Shown: in pieces, positions 40,601-53,466 of the stretch
Numbering within the stretch: the first letter of the stretch is position 1
How the letters are laid out: each line of letters starts with the position of its first letter
Assembly (NCBI GenBank): GCA_019096065.1
Contig: JAGUCH010000005.1
Span: forward strand, 4,650,001 to 4,714,000
Origin: Paracyclopina nana
Taxonomy: Eukaryota; Arthropoda; Copepoda; Cyclopoida; Cyclopettidae
Length of the DNA stretch: 64,000 nt
Direction of reading: 5' to 3'
Made by a program: the position numbers and the translations under genes
The notes under the pieces: model-generated
Told to the model about the DNA's origin: nothing
Seen by the model: only the letters and a program-made list of their open reading frames with translations
Databases searched by the model: none

Positions 40601-41613
40601 TGTTTTCCACATAACTTGCTCTTTACAAGCGAGCAAGTGAAAACTCCATGTGTTGCGGAGGGAGAAAGTAATTTATTGCAAAAATCTGAGCACATTTCTT
40701 CTCTTCTTGATCAGCGCAAGATGCGAAACTAAGCCAATTATAGCAGAAAAGAGCAAGACGCGCTCTCAAAAAGAGTAGCATGGCCAAATTATGTCCTTTG
40801 GGAGCAACATTTCAGCACCAAGCCTTTCCACCTAAATTAAGCTTTCTTCAAGGCTCTCGCAAATTAATGTTAGGCCAGGAAAAAATCCCAAGCTGCCTTA
40901 AACAGAGACATTGTTCAACAAACCATTATGCAATCCTATGTCAAAAATAAGAGCTTGCAAATATGCAAGGTTCACTGAACAAAGACTGCTGACCATCAAA
41001 CGTAGGATTGCCAAGAGACAGCCCAAAAGTACTATAACTTTTGATACTCGACATGATGCCAAGCCTTTTTTCATTTAGCCACATACCACATACCTGATAT
41101 GCTCATTTTAGGCCTCCTCAGAAGCTCCTCAACTGGAATGCTAACCTCTCCAACTTGATCTGTGCCAAGCTCATCTTGATCCTTTATGCGGAACAGCAGT
41201 TTTTTTGCATAATGGCAAACTGATACTCTGAAAAACTCGTTCCATTGAGGGCACATGTTGTTGTAGATCACCTGGCAGAAATTGAAATTTGCCCTTATTG
41301 TAAGATACTGACATGACCGCATATTGCATCACTAGTCTGTAAAAAAGTATCTACTCACCGATGTTGTTATTATGCGGGTGCTGTCAAGGAAGACTGCGAC
41401 ATACGGATCTGTGACGTCTTTTTCTTGGCCAAAACACCGTTTGATATTGAACAAGAAGTTGTCAGTATCAGGCAGATCTTTGGCCTCTTGAATGTCAACC
41501 TCAAGTTCGCCATGAAGGAAAAGTCCTTCACGTAATCTCAGAGATTTCCTCCGAAAGTCATCCTCTCGTTCACGCCTAGACTTTGATCGCCACCAAGTCG
41601 TCATGGATCCCAT
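37670..41613 (-). CDS. C2-domain phospholipase D of the plant type
   Basis: Nine exons (41613-41359, 41271-41094, 40285-39967, 39836-39622, 39599-39375, 39304-39118, 39061-38909, 38720-38484, 38426-37670) sum to 842 codons (841 aa). The enzyme class cleaves phosphatidylcholine to phosphatidic acid and choline. An N-terminal C2 domain (LHGELEVDIQEAKDLPD, then DPYVAVFLD) precedes two HKD motifs, HHQKAVIVDAD and VHSKLMVVDDAYVITGSAN. Between and around them are typical plant-PLD blocks: ITGWSVN, LLKKKAEDGVRVLLMIW, YVGGIDL, DIHARVEGPAARD, YIENQYFMGS, EYLMFFCLGKKE, INQRSLDGDRDSE, and a terminal FPDTKAKILG ending in LTT. The PX-PH modules of animal PLD1/2 are absent. The C2 is followed by WHDVLDAQNKPQG as in plant enzymes. 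A splice acceptor just before the ATG suggests a 5' UTR intron. Confidence 0.93.
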
Positions 41614-44600
41614 ACTGCAAATGTAGTAGTAGTAGTCCTAAAAAAGAAAGAAAAGTCAGACAGTATTCAAACAACCATCCATTTTTGATGACACCTTGGC
41701 TTGCTAGCTGCTGCTGCTCTCTAGTTTCATCTTTCAGAAAAAGCAAAAAAGAAAATCAATTGCGTGAGGCGAAACACACAATTACTCATGCTTAAACTTA
41801 TTTGAGCCAGAATGGCTTTTATGCCGGGTTGAACGTACGCTAAAAATTCCCAATATTCGATTTGTAGCACAATTTTCCTAGTGCCAACTGAAATTGAAGG
41901 AAAAAACAATTTGTCAGTGGTTGGAAAACAGTACCAAAATAGGATTTCAAGTAGCACTCCATGCACCTTCCTTCCAAAATAAATTGGCCGTCCTCTCTTG
42001 GTGAGCACATGTCTCATTTTCAGACCGTCATACTCCAGCACACTTCAGGTTAATTTGACTCTTGTTTGTTTTTGTTTTGATGAGAGTGCCGCGCTTCCAG
42101 ATAGCATGCTCACTTTTCAAATTGTTTTTAACGCAAAATGCCTAGAGTCAATCTGTCAGAGTGCAATATCATCCAAAGCTTTGGAGACATTTTTCTGCAC
42201 CACTGATCAGCCTCGTGCGAGCGTGACAAGGCAATGCTTTTACAAATACTGATGGATAATGCGCCCATGTGGGAATATTTACTTGCTATGAGAGCCTAAA
42301 AAGTATTTTATGGCAAAACTTTTATCAGGTACAAGCAGCAATAGTTGGAAATAAATTATGATGGCAATGTGAGGAAATTAATAAGAAACTGGCTCTGGAG
42401 TGAACATATTGTCTCCCTCATTGTGACTTTTGCGGATAGGAAAAGCTGCTAAGTTTCTGGTCAGAGACCTATGGAGAAAAATATATCTGCTTCTAGTCAT
42501 GTTGACAGCTGACACAATTTTCCAGGCTCTGAAGAGGTCTTTCAATGTAGTCACTGAGGATAACATTGTGCTTGAGGCCTCATTGAACATGGAGGTTAAT
42601 TTCAACTCTTCAAAGAGAGAACAAAAGTTGGACAAAGTCTCACGTTCCAAGCACTTTTATTTAAGCTCCCCTTGAAAATGCAACATATTTTAAAATTGTT
42701 TGAAACGTTCTATTTTCATTTAGGCCTTGGCAGTGAAAATGACCAATGTTGACATAGGCTACTGGAAATTACAAACAAGCGGCTGCTACAAAAAAAAGAA
42801 AGAATTTCACAATGAAAGACAGATACAGAATTCGCAGTTGATGTGCCACAATGTTCACAACTTTTTTTTATGTTACTACACTATATAGTCCCTCGGAGAC
42901 CTGAAAGTGCTGCTTTTACTCCCATTTATCTTACACACATGCTTTGTGAAGTAGGAACGTGCGTATACTAGTTGAAAATTCTGTCAACAGTTTACAGATG
43001 TACTGGAACTTTTCTCCAGGAATGATAGTATTTATGAGAACGCGCTCCTCAAAGAGATGAAAACAAATGTACTAATTAGGCTCATTAGTCTGCAATAACC
43101 TCGAGCCCTATCACCATAATCTTTTACGACACATTTCATGAATTTTGACTACCAAAATAGCTGTATGTTTGATTTTGAACGATGCGTATTCTCTTTGAAC
43201 AAAAGTATACATACATCAATTACATATCACTATAAGCAAATGGCTGGAATGTATGTTTGTCGCGACAAGCTAATTTTACAACTGTAGTCCAAACTGTTCG
43301 TGACAATGTAGCATCAACTAAAAGAAAGACAACATGTCGTAATTCATGTTGTTAATCGTGGTCACAATTGCTTCGAATTCAGAGTGTTATTCTCTTTTTT
43401 ATTTGAAGCCCAAACCAAGATTGGAACTGAGATAAATTGTGACAACATTGAGTCTGATTGATGGATATTATCCTTACACAAGACGCATTGTGTTTCATTA
43501 CTTGGATCGCGCCCTCCTAAAAAGCCTTATAATGCAAGCAGGAGAAGAAATGCCTGCAAGCAATTGCTCTTCAAGGCAAATGGTTGAAAGTACAAACTTT
43601 AAAAAGCGAGCTGGCTAATAAGAGCCTTATTTAGTGGCCATGCCGACTCTCCAAGCATGTACTATAAAAGAATGACGATGAAATGCGTTTTAAGTCATGG
43701 TATACAAGATTTTCTTTATAAATTTTCAGCATAGCACTCTCTACCAAATTTGAAGTCCTCAACTTCATTCAATTCTCCTCATCTAATAGATGTTGCCTTT
43801 TGCGGAATATAGCGGAATATATCATAGAAACACACAATACGAGCATGTACTTATGGATGAATACAGGCATATTGACAAAGTTTTTTGTAATGATCTACTT
43901 ACCGATTAATTAACGTCAACAAGATGGTGAGAGAGCTCCACAAAAATGTCCAACAGAAGTCACATTACAGCACATGCTTCATGGCAAAAATGAGATTTGC
44001 TATGGTTGTTGTAGCAGTATGTCTCCAAAAGATTTGCTGCCATGGCCCACAATTTTTTGGCTTATGACTATCTACGATCCATAAATGTAGCTTACACTCA
44101 ACGTGTGCGATGTGCTAGTGCGGAGCCTGCAACTGGTTGCTTTGTTTTGTAAGCATCTGCGCCTTTCTCGGCGAAAAAGCGCGGCCCCCTATGCTATAGT
44201 AGAACAGTATCCTGAAAAAAGACTGCAACAGTCTGGATGTAACGAACGCGCGCGCACTGTATCAGTACAAAGTGTGCGTAGCGCAGTGCTCTCCTCTTTT
44301 GCTGAACTCCCCAGAGAACTCTCTCCAGCCAACAGCTCGTACAAGTCTTCCCTTGGATATGGATATATGTTACATCAACCTGGCCTCGTCTCCCTTGATC
44401 TCTAGAATCATATGTCTCCTGTAAGACGTGCAGCAGTTGCTTTTATCTTTCTCAATTTGCTGCTCCACTTGGTGATGCAGGTGACAAAAAAAGTGATGCG
44501 GTCAAAAGTTTTCCTTATCCTACACATGTGCTTATTATATCACCAACTCTATAAGGAAAAGTGTCGGAGTTTCGCTCAAAGGAGAGATTATAAGAGCTTT

Positions 44601-44809
44601 ACTAAAAAAACCTGCATGTACCAAAGCGACGCAATCAAGATGTCCAATTTCCAATGAGGGCTTTATAAGCTGAGCAACAAAGCTCTGTATTTGGATTAGA
44701 GCAATAAAAAATGCTCAAATCAGGGAAAATAAATCCGGACAGCATTACAAACATCTAGCTATATGCGAATACAACATAGAGTACTAAAGGAATCAAGCTA
44801 TAGGTTACT
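41614..44809. other. intergenic, nothing recognised
   Basis: About 3.2 kb between the PLD start and the carboxypeptidase 3' end. It should hold the PLD promoter and a 5' UTR exon (an acceptor-like TTTGCAG lies just upstream of the ATG). Open frames such as 42430-42675 or 44103-44405 show no domain. No RNA gene or tandem repeat was seen. Confidence 0.4.
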
Positions 44810-44815
44810 TTTATT
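44810..44815 (-). promoter_or_regulatory. poly(A) signal of the carboxypeptidase gene
   Basis: TTTATT on the plus strand reads AATAAA on the gene strand, about 20 bp after the stop codon, in the expected position for 3' end formation. Confidence 0.6.
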
Positions 44816-44834
44816 ACACGTTTTAGCGTCAGCC

Positions 44835-47800
44835 TTAATAAACAAGAGTGCGGCTGATTTGAACGGCCAAAGCTCGAATTCCACGATAAATAGAAAAAGC
44901 CGTGGGCTTAATTTCTTCGGGTGGAAGTAAAAATCCACGAGATCCTTTGTCTGGCAGTTCAAACAAAAATACCCATTTTATACCCATGCTCCCACGAGCC
45001 CAGTCATCGGAGCCTCCGCTGGCAAAGTACTGAATGTGAGGTGAGGATCCGACTGAGTAGCTGCGACCACTGGCAGCCTCAATTTCACTGGCTACAAGTT
45101 CACCCATGATTTGCAGGTCCCGCCAATCCGGAATCCGCTCCTCGGTGTAGCTCCACGGGTAAAGCACTTTCTGCCCGTAGCTGTGAATCATTAGGTAGCT
45201 CTACAAGTAGAATTAATGGACCTTTTTTAGTTCCTACGGAGGAAAGCAGTTGCTTGTTGCTCCTTTCTTGGGCTTTGGTTCTCTCCCAATTACGCGCAAC
45301 CACATTATACAGGATTATACATATGATTATGATATGGCTTGAAAGCTTTTGGCCATGTGTAATTAGTCACAAAAGGAAGTGAAATTCAAGTAGACTTCGG
45401 TGTGAGGAAAAAGGTACCACAAAATTCGATTATTGGTCTTCTACCATTATTGCAAATATTGGTGGAATAATTTAGGCTCCTTCATCACTGGAATTACTCT
45501 TCGTATAATGAAATAGTATTATGCAAGCCTCAGACCCAGAATAGGAAAAGTTTGTGTGCCTAGAGCAATTTTTCATCTACTTTGCTTTACAAGCCTGCAC
45601 TCTCCCTCTGAAAGATTCAAATAACCTTGACGACATATCCCTGCATGGCATATAAGAATCAAGCCGTAAGTTGATGTTGCTCGCGCTTAGTTGTACTCCA
45701 TTGCGTAATGGGAAAATAACCTGAGAAAAAGGTTAGCTTTACCACGAGATTCGTGCGAATGGATGTGACAAATTTGGCAATATTGCGCGACTCCGGCTCC
45801 GAAAATGGGAATGGACCGGAGTACGTTTCAATGCAGTTCAACTGAGTTCCTCCTTGGGGGTTCAGTGTGGAAACGTCGGACCAGTGATAGCCAAAGTTCC
45901 TATTCAAGTCCACCCCATTACAATTGGCCACGAGAAGAGCTGCCAAGCCTCCATTGGAGGCACGATTTTTTCTCCACAGTCGGTTACCCCAAAACGAGTA
46001 CTCGTATCTGTAACATAATAAGAAATTGGGAGCTTGATATGCTTGGCATGGTACAAAAATAGATGCTACGCATACCCGTCAGGATTTGCCACTGGAAGTA
46101 TGTAGAAGTCATAAAAGTCAAGAATATCCATGTTCTCCGCGTAGTTTTCGACAAGTTCTCGCATAAGGAAAGTTGCGGTCGCCGGTGAGATCCATTCTCG
46201 TGCGTGGATTCCTGAAGAGAAGAAGCCATCATTTCATGCACTGATCAATTCCACATAATTATGCCAACATCATCATTAGGATTGCAGCTTAAAAGCCGTT
46301 CGTGGCAACAAAACTGGTTGCAGCTCCGCCAAGGTCAATGTATGTAAGGTCGTCCAACTGAATTTTATGCAGTGGCCAGCCAAAGCCAAGCAGGAAAAGA
46401 AATTGATTTGTATAGTTAAATGGTCAGTGCATTGCGGCGTGGGCAAAAAAATTAGTCTCACAATAAACGCGTGGAAGACGAGGAAGAGGAGGCAAAAGTT
46501 CAGCTAGCTTTAGCTGGAAAACACCATTAAGGAAACCCACTCCCTCGTCTCAACCTCATGGCCACTTAACGTAGCAAATAAATATTACCAGCTTCGATGA
46601 AAATCGCAGGCTTGTCGGAGTACTTCTTTGACCCAATCTTCAGTACGCGCATTCTCCGCTTTTGCACCGAGGGCCCAATGTCGATCACTTTGGCCAACTG
46701 GGGATAGTTGTCCTCCAGATAAAACATGTACTCGTTGATGACATTAAGCCTTTGGTAGTTGTCCCAGTTCATTGGGTGACCTGAAATTATTCAAGGTGAG
46801 GAAAACCTCTGTGGGCATTGACCTTGTACTCCAAAACCAGAATATAGTATTTTCTTGGGCCAGCTTTAGCATGGTTCAAAATGTACTACATAAGCCAATG
46901 AGTGACATTGACCACTCCGTGTGTAAAGCCCGAGGGTGGAAGGTCATTGCACCGGCCAACTAACATAGATACGATCGCAATTGCTTGGTAACTGAAGGTC
47001 AGCAGCTACTCTTCATTTGATACGCGTATGATTTTCAGTGAATTTAAATACTTGGTAATCTAATGATGAGGGAGATGTGTGCATCTCGCATGATCAACAT
47101 TTTCAATGGCACCATTTTTCCTTAAAGCTTCTCAAGGACGAAGAAGAACCCTTTTGAATAGCATATACTACTACTTTTCAGGAAGTATAATTTTTCGCTA
47201 AAGATTTTTCACTTTTTATAGCGGCATGGCCGCACCCTTATAGCATGTCTGAATATGGAAAAGAATATCTTTTTGTTTTCGTGGTTTTTGGCATATCCTT
47301 GGCTACATCGTGATAATAAGGTTGTCGATTTTCCTCTACGAAAGTGCCAATGTGAATTTGCTTATTGTCACGCAATCTTTCTCACCTTTTCGGAATTTGC
47401 GATGCTTCCTGGGAGGAGACGAGCCTTCAAACGATTGTCGGCTAGGATTCTGATAAATGTAGTCAAATGGACGCATTAGAATGCTAAACAACCGAGAAAA
47501 CGGCCCATTTCCTTTTGGAGAAATAGAAAAAGACAGAGATGGGAAAATTATAATACAAAAGCCAAATACCCAACCGCATATTTCTTGATTTCTAATTAGG
47601 GCTTACCTTGTCTTCTCCATCCTGAATTACCAACACGATCTGATGCACTATCCGGGATTACATTGGTGTCAACTCTCCTCATTTGACTATCAATTTCGTG
47701 CTGCACATCTCTCATGAGAACCTGCACGCAACAAGTTATATTTGTCGAAAAAAGCTACTTTATAATATGCTTTCCTAGTCTGCATGTAGCACACAAAAAG

Positions 47801-48187
47801 CTAGCAGTCTCCTTATAAATCATGTACCTGGTACTCTACTCGGTGCTGCCTAAAATAACGCTCGACATTTCTGTATTCACGAGGAGAAACCATGAAATCC
47901 ACACTGGAATTGTAAGCAGGATTTGTCCAGTAATCCACTCCTAAATGAAAAAAAATTATATGCTTCTTCAAGCAAGGAAAGGTACGAATGTGCTACAGGT
48001 TTCACTTACTTGGAGAGAGAAATTTGAATAAATCCTCCAGATGGCCTAAGCCACGCGTGTCCAGTCTTACGAGCTTGAAATTGCCATAAAAAGGCTGCTG
48101 CTGTTGATGGCTGTGGCCATAATTTTGAAGTTTACCCAATATTGGAGCAAGAGTGATTATGAAAATGGCTAAGACTGGAGGTTTCAT
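44835..48187 (-). CDS. secreted M14 metallocarboxypeptidase, B-type specificity
   Basis: Seven exons (48187-48010, 47940-47828, 47721-47607, 46780-46589, 46211-46076, 46007-45743, 45200-44835) sum to 455 codons (454 aa). A signal peptide (MKPPVLAIFIITLAPILG) and a propeptide-like region come first, then the catalytic domain. Zinc ligands are His and Glu of GIHAREW and the later His of YLMIHSYG. Substrate-binding Asn-Arg lies in GVDLNRNFGYHW, and the general base Glu in FLFELPDKG. The S1' pocket segment GGSDDWA carries Asp where carboxypeptidase A has Ile, pointing to cleavage of C-terminal Arg/Lys. The zymogen would be activated by proteolysis in the gut or haemolymph; the tissue is unknown. 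A 5' in-frame ATG at 48289 would hide the signal peptide and is less likely. Confidence 0.93.
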
Positions 48188-49359
48188 TTTCCTAGCCACA
48201 TTATTGGGAGGTGAGCTCGCGAACACTGAACGCACAACTTGCGTCAACCACCGAAGACAGGATAATGTTGCACGCGTCTGTTGACGCACTTCAAGGCATA
48301 TATACAGTTGAATAACATTTCGTACGTGAAATTCCTACTTGTTCATTAAACTGCAGCTTTATCGCGCTGACTTTTTTTTTGACACGAGTTTCTAACATTT
48401 CACGTTAAGTTCATACTTTATTATTGTTGCACAAAATAATGACAATCAGAAAAAGGTTATGTTTCCTTCTAACAGGTAAATAACTTTATCTTATAAAAAT
48501 AATCGTTTCATTTTAGGGTGAAAAATATCATAAAATATAGTTATTGCTTGGATGTAGCTTTAAGATTGCATCCGCAAAAGCCAAGGGATTTGGATTGATC
48601 AGCTTTGCAGACCTAGGAGCAAGTTTTAGTAAAACCCTAGTGGTCACGATAATTAATTGCAATTTTTAGTGCATTCAAAATCATCCATAAACACAGCATT
48701 GCAATGCATTTCATGCATAGTTGACAAACGATTTGGACAAACTGTCAAAGTACGTTTCTGAACAAGGTGCACAAAGAGTTTTTTTTATTAATCAACCGAA
48801 TATCGAAATTTTCCTTTCAAATGCAAATGAACATTTATTAAGTTATGCACATGAAAGAGAGTCATAATTTTGGTTGCAAGATAGTGAAACAGACTCCCAT
48901 TTAGCACTGACATATGGTTCCTTTTTCCTAATAGCAATCATATGTACCTTCACGTGGTTAAACTTCCACTTGAGACTAGGATATTCAGCAAATTGGATAT
49001 GTCACCGTTTCATTAATTTTTGTGTTAGAAAATTGCCATTTACACTCTTCTCTTGCAAAGGCCATGGGTGGGGAAGGTTTAAATGGAAAATTGTTTTAGC
49101 ACTGGCTCGCCTTGGTTGTTTCCTGCATCATACAGTGGATTCCTGTGTAAACTGCATTTGCCAGTTGGAGGCTGTTTGTAGCACTCAGCGTTTATCGTTC
49201 TGATTAGCCACATCATAAAGCAACTTGCCTGCAACAGAAAAATCAAGAATAAATTACTGGCCAAACCAATCAATGCAGGCTTATTTTAAAGTCAACATTT
49301 TACCACCCTTTCTTCTGAAGGGCTCTTATCAGCTGGAATCTGTAATTGGCACTCTGAGA
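48188..49359. other. AT-rich intergenic, nothing recognised
   Basis: No gene is supported between the carboxypeptidase start and the decayed end of the AAA ATPase gene. Short open frames (48874-49203, 49079-49273) show no family match. Confidence 0.4.
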
Positions 49360-52300
49360 TTGTTTTCACGGTCGCTTAGCAAACAAAGACACATCAAATT
49401 AGTATTGGAAAGATGCATTTCCATTAAGGCGAAAATATTTTCAGGAGAAACCTCGAGGTCCCTTCAACTTACAATGAATTGGTCAATGTGTAGCTTTTTA
49501 TCAACAAAACTCAAAAACCTAATAGTGTCTCCAAAATGAAAAATTTGCTAGATATCATTGTTAAAAAGGACTTAGTTATGATACTGCTGTCTATTCATCT
49601 GGAACCAAAAAGAAAAATCTTATGCCAGGCAATTTCAAGATTTCTTATTTTTACAAGTACAAAGATATGATACCTTGAGGCCTGTTTGTTGCGCAAATGA
49701 TGATTAATTTGCTTTGCTCTTCAACAAGACTTGAAAATTGAATGAGAAGTTCTGACATCACTCCTTTGAGACCAGAAGATTCTGTCTGCCCTCTGTTAAC
49801 AGCAATGCCATCAAACTAATGGAAAAAAGCATCCTGAAATTAATTTTGTCGCTCTCACAGATAAATTATGACTGCCATACCTCATCAAAGAAAACTATGC
49901 ATGGTTGATGTTTCTTCGCAAAGTTGAAAGCACTTGAAATCAGCCGTTCACTCTCACCAATAAACTTGGACAGAAGGGTGCTGCCACTCACCCTTATGAG
50001 TGGTAGTTTGGCCTCTGCTGCAAGGCTGCGTGCAATCAGGGTTTTGCCATTTCCTTAAGAGAAGTCATTAGAAGTCAAAAAAGATATAAAATAAGTAAAA
50101 AAAATTTTTTTGAATAATTAAAGAAACATATTTTGATTTTGATGGCTAAAGAATGCATCAAAAACTTGTCATCGTTGCTCAATCTACACTAGCGCCATCT
50201 ATGGCTGGAAATCGGCAAAACTTAAAAAAACATGTGCAAACAAAGACCAAGCTCCTCAAAATGTTTCAAAATAACAATTTGAAAGACTTGGGTGTTGAGA
50301 AATGCAAAAAAAAAGATTTTTTTACTGCCATTTTTGGCAATTTGCCATAAGAAAACTCGTTCATGAAATTCTCTATAGACAGGTCATTTTTAAAGCAAAT
50401 GAAAAATAAAAAAGCCAGTCTTAAAATTTCACAATTGTCATCATTTCTTATTTTATGAAAAAAATTGTGGCAAGAAAAACAGATTTTGCTCAATCTACAC
50501 TAGCGCCATCTATGGCTGGAAATCGGCAAAACTTAAAAAAACATGTGCAAACAAAGACCATGCTCCTCAAAATGTTTCAAAATAACAATTTGAAAGACTT
50601 GGGTGTTGAGAAATGCAAAGTAAAAAAAGATTTTTTTACTGCCATTTTTTGCAATTTGCCATAAGAAAACTCGTTCATGAAATTCTCTATAGACAGGTCA
50701 TTTTTAAAGCAAATGAAAAATAAAAAAGCCAGTCTTAAAATTTCACAATTGTCATCATTTCTTATTTTATGAAAAAAATTGTGGCAAGAAAAACAGATTT
50801 TGCTCAATCTACACTAGCGCCATCTATGGCTGGAAATTGGCAAAACTTAAAAAAACATGTGCAAACAAAGACCAAGCTCCTCAAAATGTTTCAAAATAAC
50901 AATTTGAAAGACTTGGGTGTTGAGAAATGCAAAAAAAAAAAGATTTTTTTACTGCCATTTTTTGCAATTTGCCATAAGAAAACTCGTTCATGAAATTCTC
51001 TATAGACAGGTCATTTTTAAAGCAAATGAAAAATAAAAAAGCCAGTCTTAAAATTTCACAATTGTCATCATTTCTTATTTTATGAAAAAAATTGTGGCAA
51101 GAAAAACAGATTTTGCTCAATCTACACTAGCGCCATCTATGGCTGGAAATTGGCAAAACTTAAAAAAACATGTGCAAACAAAGACCAAGCTCCTCAAAAT
51201 GTTTCAAAATAACAATTTGAAAGACTTGGGTGTTGAGAAATGCAAAGTAAAAAAAGATTTTTTACTGCCATTTTTTGCAATTTGCCATAAGAAAACTCGT
51301 TCATGAAATTCTCTATAGACAGGTCATTTTTAAAGCAAATGAAAAATAAAAAAGCCAGTCTTAAAATTTCACAATTGTCATCATTTCTTATTTTATGAAA
51401 AAAATTGTGGCAAGAAAAACAGATTTTGCTCAATCTACACTAGCGCCATCTATGGCTGGAAATCGGCAAAACTTAAAAAAACATGTGCAAACAAAGACCA
51501 AGCTCCTCAAAATGTTTCAAAATAACAATTTGAAAGACTTGGGTGTTGAGAAATGCAAAGTAAAAAAAGATTTTTTTACTGCCATTTTTTGCAATTTGCC
51601 ATAAGAAAACTCGTTCATGAAATTCTCTATAGACAGGTCATTTTTAAAGCAAATGAAAAATAAAAAAGCCAGTCTTAAAATTTCACAATTGTCATCATTT
51701 CTTATTTTATGAAAAAAATTGTGGCAAGAAAAACAGATTTTGCTCAATCTACACTAGCGCCATCTATGGCTGGAAATCGGCAAAACTTAAAAAAACATGT
51801 GCAAACAAAGACCAAGCTCCTCAAAATGTTTCAAAATAACAATTTGAAAGACTTGGGTGTTGAGAAATGCAAAGTAAAAAAAGATTTTTTTACTGCCATT
51901 TTTTGCAATTTGCCATAAGAAAACTCGTTCATGAAATTCTCTATAGACAGGTCATTTTTAAAGCAAATGAAAAATAAAAAAGCCAGTCTTAAAATTTCAC
52001 AATTGTCATCATTTCTTATTTTATGAAAAAAATTGTTGCAAGAAAAACTGATTTTGCTCAATCTACACTAGCGCCATCTATGGCTGGAAATTGGCAAAAC
52101 TTAAAAAAACATGTGCAAACAAAGACCAAGCTCCTCAAAATGTTTCAAAATAACAATTTGAAAGACTTGGGTGTTGAGAAATGCAAAAAAAAAAAAGATT
52201 TTTTTACTGCCATTTTTTGCAATTTGCCATAAGAAAACTCGTTCATGAAATTCTCTATAGACAGGTCATTTTTAAAGCAAATGAAAAATAAAAAAGCCAG

Positions 52301-53392
52301 TCTTAAAATTTCACAATTGTCATCATTTCTTATTTTATGAAAAAATTTGTGGCAAGAAAAACAGATTTTGCTCAATCTACACTAGCGCCATCTATGGCTG
52401 GAAATCGGCAAAACTTAAAAAAACATGTGCAAACAAAGACCAAGCTCCTCAAAATGTTTCAAAATAACAATTTGAAAGACTTGGGTGTTGAGAAATGCAA
52501 AGTAAAAAAAGATTTTTTTACTGCCATTTTTTGCAATTTGCCATAAGAAAACTCGTTCATGAAATTCTCTATAGACCGGTCATTTTTAAAGCAAATGAAA
52601 AATAAAAAAGCCAGTCTTAAAATTTCACAATTGTCATCATTTCTTATTTTATGAAAAAAATTGTGGCAAGAAAAACAGATTTTGCTCAATCTACACTAGC
52701 GCCATCTATGGCTGGAAATTGGCAAAACTTAAAAAAACATGTGCAAACAAAGACCAAGCTCTGATTTTCAGTTTTTTTTTTAAATTGAAAAGTGCTATTT
52801 CTTTTACAAGACCCTAATTTCTGGATTTTTTAGTAATATTTGTGTTTGAAGAAACATATTTTATGAGGTAACTGAAGTTCTAGGAAAAAAGATTTTGTGA
52901 CAAAAAGCCAAGAATTAAAACTTTAATAATTTGTTACTTACCAGGAATGCCATACAAAAGGAAAGTGCGTTGCTGGGTCTCTTCAGAAAATTTTTCCTGG
53001 TATTGAGGATGTTCTGCAGGTCCTTTGATGCTGCTCCACAACTCGGCCATCTCTTTTTTCATTCCTACAACAGGGATGCACTTTTGCGGATATGAAATGG
53101 GAAAGGAAACTTCAGGCACTTCAGATGAATTGTCTTGATCTGCTGCTTTGTTCATTGCCTGCTTAAGAATCCCTACTCTTTCTTGCAGGTCACTTTTAAT
53201 GTCTCTCAGAGCTTGAATTCGCCGGCTTTTAATGTACTGCTCCTCTTTTTCAACAAATGGAAGAGCAATGCTTATAAGCTCTGATCCAATGATGGCATGA
53301 TCGAGTTCACTTATAGTGTCTCCACTTCTTTGACAAGATAATGCTGTTCTGTAGCTCTCTTGAGCTTTCCCAAGAAGATGTTCCACATCCAT
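49360..53392 (-). pseudogene. AAA ATPase (Vps4/katanin-like) with decayed 3' end
   Basis: Exons 53392-52942, 50053-49881 and 49815-49674 join in frame. The N-terminal 95 residues are helical and MIT-like. The AAA core starts at PVVGMKKEM and has Walker A GIPGNGKT (split by the first intron), SKFIGESER, Walker B IVFFDE and the sensor segment ICATNRP. Such meiotic-clade ATPases remodel ESCRT-III or sever microtubules. After that the frame breaks: both read-through and the next plausible acceptor give early stops. Further on, minus-strand remnants FLSFVDKKLHID and SPENIFALMEMHLSNTN lie in one frame (about 49511-49360), interrupted by TGA, and resemble the next AAA segment with the usual RR of the arginine finger lost. 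It is either a pseudogene or a truncated paralogue with an intact N-terminal half. The first intron is 2.9 kb and filled by a satellite. Confidence 0.6.
50177..52761. repeat. tandem array of about 314-bp units (8+ copies) inside an intron
   Basis: Roughly eight complete copies and a partial ninth follow one another with 313-314-bp spacing and very few differences, mostly in A-run length. Each unit contains the motif CTAGCGCCATCTATGG. Short open frames of 69-79 codons repeat on both strands, but they are products of the array, not genes. The array occupies most of the first intron of the AAA ATPase gene. Confidence 0.96.
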
Positions 53393-53466
53393 ACCTAAAA
53401 TGATAAAAATCATATAGCTCTTTTTTGGTTAAAACTTTTTAAATATTAGTGAATTATATTTCATGC

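Noticed and set aside
50153-52689. Repeated 69-79-codon frames on both strands
   Set aside because: They recur once per 314-bp satellite unit and vary with A-run length, so they are by-products of the array.
50177-52761. CRISPR-like reading of the tandem arrays
   Set aside because: Units are contiguous satellites in a eukaryotic intron without unique spacers.
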